Source: Symsagittifera roscoffensis (lineage: Eukaryota > Xenacoelomorpha > Acoela > Convolutidae). From it: 64,000 bases of DNA. The notes beneath the pieces are model-generated. The model made no database searches. It was not told where the DNA came from and saw nothing but the letters and a program-made list of their open reading frames with translations. The position numbers were made by a program, and so were the translations under genes. Location of the stretch: assembly GCF_963678635.1 (NCBI RefSeq), contig NC_087067.1, positions 28,403,547 to 28,467,546 of the forward strand, given 5' to 3'. Positions within the stretch are counted from its first letter, which is position 1. The number at the start of each line of letters is the position of its first letter. Of the stretch, positions 12,301 through 21,300 are shown one piece after another.

Positions 12301-15300
12301 CTTATAACCACTGGTCAACGAACTACAAGGCTATATAACTGAGAGATAGAAAATTAGTGACTATTTAGCTCAAATAAAATCACGTGGAAGTTCGCCGGAC
12401 GAGGTTCGTAGAACGGCGGAACGGGCAACTTTTTTCGCCTTAATGCAGTGTGACGATGCGTGCGAGCGAATAGTAGCCACTCGGGATGTTCCATTCAACT
12501 ACCCAAACGAGATCAACAGTCTTGACGTCCACTATGGTGGAGAGCAACACTTATTAAGCTTGTTGAGTGAGGGAGCATGCTCCCTCAGCCAGCGTGACCA
12601 TTTAGCCTTAGCGTACGATTGTGCTCGAATATACCGTTTCTTATGGTCAAAGCAATCGTCAGCAAAAGGAACGGAAAACATGCGCAATTTGCCTAAGCAG
12701 AAAGTGGTAAGGCGTAAGCGCCTCTAGATTGGTTCGGTCCAAGCTGTCTTGCAGAGAATTCAAAAACTTTCCACTGAGCAGAAAGTCGTACGGAGAACTT
12801 TGTGAGTCAATTTACGTGAAGGTTCTCTGACATCTGTGTACCATTCTTTCCCAGGACCCACTATGATGGGTTGCTGATGGGTTTATTTTCCTTGTTATTG
12901 CCTAATAAAGTAGGAGGGACGGTGCTCGCTTATTTAATTTACGTATGCAGTGGACTTAATCCTTTTCCACGACAACGAATTTGGTCCTGTTGTCGGACCA
13001 AAAGACGGAAGTTATTCCGCGGCGCGCGATAAATTGCTCTATGCCCATCACGCAACAGCTTGTATCTAAGGAGGGTACAATTTCGATATGAACGGCACGG
13101 GTGTTAAGATAGCTGAACAAGAACTTTCACCTTTTCTTCGAGCTGCACCGGATGGTTACATGATATGGCAATACTTTCGATGGTCCGGGGTAGTGAACGC
13201 AACTTAAGTACCGCGAAGAGCAATTGAATAACGGAACGTAAATTATCAATGCTCTGATGGTGATGCTCGCCATGAAGTGACGGATAAAGAAGACTACTTA
13301 TAGATGACGACCATCCAAGGTTAGTATGTTTAGCATCGAAATCTGTTTCCGACTAGCGCCTAATATGGCCGGCGGAACGAAGGAGGTTATTTTGATCCAC
13401 AAAACGCAACGGCGAGTAGGTTGCAGTGTGACCATTTGACTCGACCTCCTTGTTAGTTGACAACAATTCGAATTCTTTTGGGAATGATTTCAATTAAGAC
13501 AGCCATAACTTTTTTTCGCAATATTAAGTTCAGATGGGTCTTTTGTTGCCGCAGCCGTTAAGCCAGAATGCGTTTCGAACGACGGAAAGAGCTAAAAGCG
13601 CTCCAAACATTAAATAGCTTTATAGGAGCACTGGTGCTTCCTACGAAGTTAAGGGTCGTCTCAACAATATCAGCAACCGGGTTCTGTTTGACGAATTTTG
13701 TTAATGACGTCTGTTGATGGTTTGAATGGCCAATTATTTGTTAGGGCCCATTTACTTTCAAATTTTCAACTCAAATGTTGCGGGTACCGGTGTCCGCAGG
13801 ATGTCGCCATTAGCGACATAGGACCACTCATAAAAAACTAAATAATAATGCGAAAAAGTAGCGGCGCAAAACCTGTTTCATGAGCTGAATGAGTTGTATC
13901 AATCAAAAAGATTTTTTGACAACCCCTATGAGGGAATCCGAGGATACGAAAGCCTCAATTTGATATATAACAACGAAGTACGGGAGCGGTTTCCAGGAAA
14001 CCAAACGTTTTGCGTCGGAAAAAAGCCATGTTTCAGGTAATTTTCCCCAAAATATTTTAAAATTTTCGATAATGTCTGATTCTTAAATTTTGCGGCTTTG
14101 TTTGAGCATACAAACAATTAGACTAGTTAATTTAGCGGTCAAGGTTTTGACTTTGAACTAGAAAACCGTATCTGGTTGATGGTCCACCGTGTCCTAACAA
14201 TTTCACCATAAACAATTACTTAATGACCTGGGGACGATGCGCGCCCTGGTCTTATGACCACTGGTCAACGAATTAAACGTTAGACTATATAATTTGAGAG
14301 AAAAAGAGGTAAGAGACTATTTAGTATAAGTAAACTTGAGTTTAACAGTCTCCGAAAACCAAAAGTTTAGTTTATGTTCAACGGCCATAGTTTTTGTTGT
14401 AACGTGAGTCTTTGTTGTAGTGTGATTTAGCTGTATCTTCAATTATTTCAATATTGAATTTTTGTTATTTTGTGTTGTGTAGATTGGTAATCTGTTTGGA
14501 AAGTGGCAGGGAACCATAGTGACCATCTTCAGCGGAAGTTTTGACTCCTCTTCATTTGTGTTCCTCCTGTTTGCAGTGAGTAGAAGATTTAAAATAATTG
14601 TAATAACAAAGAGAAAAGTGCAAGAATGCCATCTAATTTCAGTTATCACATGCAGGCCTAAAGACTAACTTATAGCTAACATTTATACCTATTTAAACAA
14701 ACTAGGACTTGCTTTTTTGTGGTAATTGAATCTGTATCAGTTAAATAAGTGTCTAGATTGAGAAGGAACAAAATTCTCAAAGAAATTTAAAAAGTACAAA
14801 TATGAAAATAAACATCCCAAATATGAAATTAAACATCCTATTCCATCCACTGATCAACTACCCTTGATCAGAACACATCTGAAAAACACTTTGATGATTA
14901 GTTTCCAAATTCAAAAAAAGACTCGCGATAAATTCCCTTTAACTGATCTTCTCGTTTGATGGTTTGATACGATTTCGTAGTGATAGTGTTTTAATGCATG
15001 GTTTAAAGAATGAGCATAGAAAATAAAATTGATGAGCCTAGAATATAAAACAAAAGAATATGTTGTTTAGGAGTTGTATGGATTCGGTATTTCTCTTCAC
15101 ACCATATTCTTCGTATACGGATGTGCAAGTTTGTACCTCTTAGTGAATGCTCTCTTCTTTCTCCCCCGATCTTACATCCCCTTCCCCCTGCCCCAAAACT
15201 GGACGAGGAACTACAAATTGAAGACCGAAATAAGCGAACATGAGTCCAAGAATGAAACAGAATCGAAGCTCCTCGGAGGAGGAACGGGAAAGACCTCAAA

Positions 15301-18300
15301 AGGTGAGCTAACAAAGATAACTCGAATTTAAGTTTTTGAACTCGTAAACTTATGTGCAAGTTGGTTAGTTTGTTAACTTGTTGGTGTTCAATGTTCAGCA
15401 TTGTAGGTTCTGGATAGAGAGAAATCTTCAAAAGTTCGTATTTTCCAAGAAGTAGATCATGCAATAGCTTCTTTTTCAACCATTGACCAAAAAAAATCTG
15501 ATGAATTGAAAGTTTTGGACGTCTTGTAGAAGCGACGATTTTAGCGTGTAGAGTTAGGGTTATAATAATATATATGTGTTCTATTATCTAATTTGGTTGA
15601 AAATTAGTTTTTTTTTCGGGTTTCTTCCGCTCGTTTTCATTGACACTTTTTCAAATGTCCGTTGGCTGGGTTTTAGATTTCGGAATTGATTGATTGTTTG
15701 TTTTTAGAGGAGGAAGGCGGGGGCGATGAGGATGACAGTATCATGGTGGTGGCAGATGACGATAACAACCTGAAGGAGGTGGAGATTGTAGACTGCAAGG
15801 AGGAGAAACAGGAGATCAAAATGGAAGTGGAAGAAGATAAGGGAGAGGATGACGTAGACGCAGGTAGGTGCGATAAATTGTAATAAGGATAGCTGGTTGC
15901 TGTGCAAGTATCTCAGTATTTTTCGACCTCTGCATTTTAATGAAAACAATTATAAAAAAGTTTATAGTTGCTTTGCAAGTATTACAGAATGTTCCGAACT
16001 CGGCGTTTTAATGAATGCAATTATAAAAAAGTTTATAGTTGCTTTGCAAGTATTACAGAATGTTTCGACCTCGGCATTTTAATGAAAGCAATTAAAAAAA
16101 AATAGCTTATATTTGCTTTTTAAGTATCACAGAATGTTCTGACCTTTGCAGTTAGTGAAGTAATTATAAAAAGAAGGAAAAATAGAAAAAATTGAATCAT
16201 ACATATTTCTCTGGTTCATTCCTAAGTGTGCATTAGTGGACTAATTTTTTTGGAATGATGTCTTTGAAATTTTTTGCAATGTATTTGAAATGATAACACA
16301 CTTGGCCACTACAAGTTTTCATTGAGGATCTAAAGTCGGATGAAGTTAACCAACGCACACTATAGTTCCTTCCCACCCCTCTAATGAGAGAAGGTGCAGG
16401 TGGTTGGAACCATAATTGTTTTAAGAGCACCACTGTTTATAAATTAAATAAACTATCTGTTCTGTTTTGCAGTGGCAGCAGAAGACAGAGAGGGCAGCAG
16501 TTGTTCATTCTGGCGTGACTGTGTGTTCACATGGAAATACTCTCTCCACGTGGTGTTCGTGTCTGTCAATCAGCTGAAGATCTATATCTTCCTCTCGGTC
16601 GTTTTATCTTTCTTGGAAACGTTTGAAGTGGACCAACAACAGTGTGAGTGATTATGAATTTGAATGAGTATTACCGCTAGCCGTGTTTTATAAGAAATGG
16701 AAATGTGGTCATTCAGTTAATCTAAAAAATCCGCAAATGTGAAATCATGATCCCAAGATTTTTCCTTCTTGTTGCAGATCAGACGAGTTTAGTGTTAAAT
16801 TACATACATTAGGTTTGATAAATAGTATTTGGGCCGCATTTTTTTTGGAACTTACGCTCAAATTCACCTCTTTATTGACTGATCGATTTAGACGAAAGAA
16901 GCCAAAAAGTTGCCAAATGTTTTTGTAAGCAATGCTGCTTAAAAGAAACAAGCTGAATAAATCCAAATATTCAAATGTCATTTTAAAACAAAACCAAAAA
17001 TTGAGAGCACATTAAGTTGAAGATTTAGTATGTATTTTCTTTGTCCTTGAAACTGGACGCGACTGAGTCATACGTCGTTGCAGTTGACACGATGAGACGG
17101 ACTCTTGGAGTGGTGCAGCTAACTGGCATTTTCTGGTCGCCCATCGTGGGACTGATCGTAGACAGAAATAAGAGAAGTAAGTTGGATAGAATTCGTAAGA
17201 AGTCATAGATTAAAAACGAAGTGCATTGAATGTATATTAATAAAACACAATTAATATGAAATAATCTACCAAGGATAGCTGTTTACTGTACAAATAGCTT
17301 GGAATGTTCCGACCATAGTCTTAAAAATACATATTTTTCTTCAAAATTGTGATTTTCTGTGTAGTGTGATCGTAAGATCTGAACGCAGAAATAGAAATTA
17401 GGCATATTAAACAGTCATAGTCAAATTGACCAATTGGAAAAAGGTTTTTGTTAAAAATGAATAGAAAAACAAATAATCGTAAAAATATTTTAAGAAATTC
17501 TTTATTTTTTTGCAGAAATTTTAGATTCCCTAATTGGCGCTAAAATTTTCGAAAATTTTTGTTCGAGTAAAACTAAGCTTTCGCGGCTTAAATCGAGCTT
17601 GAAAAAGTTATTGTAAGCCTTCAAACCTCGTTTTGACAAAACTTATTAGCTCGAAACTAGATCAGAAATCAACAATTTCAAACCGGTTTCTCTTGACTCT
17701 GGGAAAAAATTTTTAATTTCGTTTGAATCACGGCGGAAAGGGCTTAGATTTGATATATCGCTCGACCCATTCCGATAATTAAGAGTAATGAACATTTTGA
17801 AGACTCTTGTATAGGTCTTGTTGATTTTTTTTAGTTCAGGAAAAATCTGAAAAGAATTTAATAACTACAGATTTGCATTCATACATATTGATGCATTTAG
17901 GAATGCACTTAGATATATATGCACTTTTTGAGTTCAATTGAAATGCATCTGCTGAAAGTGACGTAAATAGCACTCTCCAAATATGAACGTGGAAATGGCG
18001 CGAAAAAACGTGAACAATTTCTAGTTTCGAAACTGGAATTAAGGTTTTGGATTTCCAGCGGAATAAAAACTTACCCATTGATCCAGTTTTCTCTAGTTGG
18101 GTTCAAGTTATCACAAAAACGCCAATCATAAATAGTTCTAGAAATTCAAAGAGCTTAATGGGCATCTATTTTTTTCTTTGAAATTCGAAGTTTTTCCAAG
18201 AAAGTCAGTGCTTTTATGTCTATTTGCGTTCACTACGCTTTTCCATCTCTGATTTGCTATGTTCATTTGTGGTTCCTGATTTTTGCATGGAAATCAAGCC

Positions 18301-21300
18301 GAAAGAAGCTAAAACACACCCGAATACAAAGCTTCTCTACTTTTTTCAAATGATCGTAACAATAACCCAAAATCAAAAAGAAAAACGAAGTCGTTATTCT
18401 TTAGACGAATTCCACGTAATATTCAAAGGCTGCAACTGTTTAATTTTCAAGGTAAGCTTATTACTCAAGCCAAGCGTAGCGTAATATTACGAACATTTTT
18501 TTGTAACCTAAGTCGCAAATAAAAGTGCTCATTTAGTGGCACTGTTAGTATTTGTCAATCTATTATAAATTAAGTTTATTTAATGACATGAGGCTGCTTA
18601 ATTTTCGTTGTTGTTTGAAAAAAAAACTGTTTCATGAAAAAGTGAGGAGTTTCTTGTTGCTCGTTTTTTTGCGACGCTTTGGAAATTTTTTGCAGAAATT
18701 TCAATGTTTCTCAAAAACTATCGATTCAGTTTACAAAAAAAGTGTCAATGGAAACACCGGCTGCTCTTCAATGTGCCTGCAAATTTCGCTAGTCTCTTTT
18801 CATTCAACCTCACGTTCTACGGCCTTCGAAAGTTTCAGAAGAGTGATTTTTGGCCTATTGGTTTTGAATTTTTTCTCAAATATTAAATGCAGAAATCTGA
18901 GATGAAGGTTTCAATCAAAAGAATAAATTATGGGCATCTCCATTTCTCAGCGGTTGTTCCATTTCTCACTAAAAGTCGCAAATAAAAGTGCTCATTTAGT
19001 GGCACTGTTAGTATTTGTCAATCTATTATAAATTAAGTTTATTTAATGACATGAGGCTGCTTAATTTTCGTTGTTGTTTGAAAAAAAAAAATCGGTTTCA
19101 TGAAAATGTGAGGAGTTTCTTGTTGCTCGTTTTTTTTGCGACGCTTTGGAAATTTTTTGCAGAAATTTCAATGTTTCTCAAAAACTATCGATTCAGTTTA
19201 CAAAAAAAGTGTCAATGGAAACACCGACTGCTCTTCAATGTGCCTGCAAATTTCGCTAGTCTCTTTTCATTCAACCTCACGTTCTACGGCCTTCGAAAGT
19301 TTCAGAAGAGTGATTTTTGGCCTATTGGTTTTGAATTTTTTCTCAAATATTAAATGCAGAAATCTGAGATGAAGGTTTCAATCAAAAGAATAAATTATGG
19401 GGATCTCCATTTCTCAGCGGTTGTTCCTTGAGCTCGGTTAAAAAAGTTAAGGCCTCAAAGAAGCCCATATTTTGACATTTTGTGTTAATTTTTATAACTG
19501 TTAGTTTTTTTTCAAAACTATCCAGCCAAGTTGGAGATTATGGGTTTAATCGAAAGAAAAAATCAGTTGTGCGATTCTTACCCTGCACTGCGTTTTGAGA
19601 AAAATATGGACTTAAGAAACGTCCAGTTTTTGACATTTAGCCCGTTTTTTGAAAGTTATTCTTGTTTTTTGAAAACTAACCTGCTGATTTTGAGATTGAT
19701 AGGTCCTTAAAACTATGATGCTTAGGTTTTCCCTGCGTAATCTGTTTTACCCTGTTTTTTTTTTGTAGAAAAGCTGATATGGCTTTCGAAAAAATTCCTT
19801 TTTTTTCCAAATTTTCACCGTTTTTTTTAGAAATTTTGTCACTATTCTGGAAAACTACTATCTAAAGAAAACTACCTGATATTAAGGGTTCAATCTCAAC
19901 AATATGTTAGCTCATGCTTTATTAGAGAAAAGTTTATGGATTTACGAAAAGTCATATGTTTGAATTTTGATAGATTTTTGGAATCTTCTCACTTTTTTTT
20001 CGAAAGCTACCAATCTAAATCTGAGATAAATACTTCATTTGAAAGAGCGAGTAGTATTAAGCTGTTAAGATGTTAAACTTCCTACAGAAGCAGAGAAACA
20101 CTAGGGATTAGCGTTGAGTCCTTTTTTTAAAGTTTTTTTTTAAAATTCCGTATCAGTACAATATATGATTTAAAGTATTAGAACAGGTAGATCCAGCATC
20201 ATTAGCTGGGCCTTTAGTTTACGTCCGAGCAACCATGGCACAGATACGAGGACGAGACTCCTAATCAACTGGTCGGATTTTCAAATCCGGAACAGTTAAA
20301 TAGTTTTATTTTTTTGTCGAATTTTTGCTTAAATTGGAATTTTGATAAAACGTAGCTGCTTTATTGGTGGCTAGAATTAGTTTTATTACAAGTGGTCTTG
20401 AGGTAGATTTCAGAATGTGATACCCTTAATCTCGGCATTTTTTTTCGAGTTGTATTCTTCATCTTGTCCTTATTTTTTTGCCTGTTTACAGCTCTTTTGC
20501 GTTTTTCTCGCTTGTTTGTGTGAAAATTGTTCTTCAGTCTGAATTCAATTATATTATAGTTTATCACGTTTTCAAGTACAATAGGTTATTTTATGTGCTT
20601 AACACGAGCGTAACGTAGTGTGAAATAACGGTGTAACTTTTTTTCCAATCCAAGACGCAAATAAAAGTTCTCATTTTGGCAGCTTTTTGAATCAGTTGGC
20701 TGAATTAGCATTAAAAGACCAATGGTTTTGACATTTAATAGGTAATAATTTCACACAGTTGGTCCTTTTTTGATTCACCAGTTGCACCGAATCTGAATAA
20801 GCACAGTTCTCTTAAAACAGTTTTTAACCGAAATTTATTATCATTTTGCTGTATGAAGACGAGTTGTTCTGTTCGGCAATGTTCACTTACTTGATGATAT
20901 GGATAATCTAACATGTAATTTCTGATCTGAGAAGAACTTAATCGATTGTGTCTCGAATTTAATTTCAATTTTAGAAAGAATCGTATTCGAGACTAAAACA
21001 GCAGTTTTTATGCCCAAATTGTTTTGATGAAATTACTACTAGTGAAGTAAACTAGTGTAATTTGCTCAAGTTATGTATGTTCATCAGCAGCAATCTCGTA
21101 CTTGATGAATTGTAATGGTTAAATACCACCTCGCATTTTTAGCATAAATTTTGATTCTTTGATAATTAAAAGTATGATCGATTACAACACCACAATTTTT
21201 GACCATTCTTTTTCTTTAGTTATCACATTTTTAATGTGAATGAAATAAAATTTCAAGTATGAAGAATGAAATTTCAATATAGGTCTAAAGTATTATTGTT

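Noticed and set aside
15003-15479. 158-codon minus-strand frame
   Set aside because: Opposite exon 7 of the transporter; no family match.
18552-19372. Paired ~110-codon frames as a duplicated gene
   Set aside because: They are the same satellite-like repeat duplicated with a 463-bp offset; translations are low-complexity and no splice or start logic fits.
20221-20300. Functional tRNA gene
   Set aside because: T-arm hairpin is perfect but acceptor and D stems fail.
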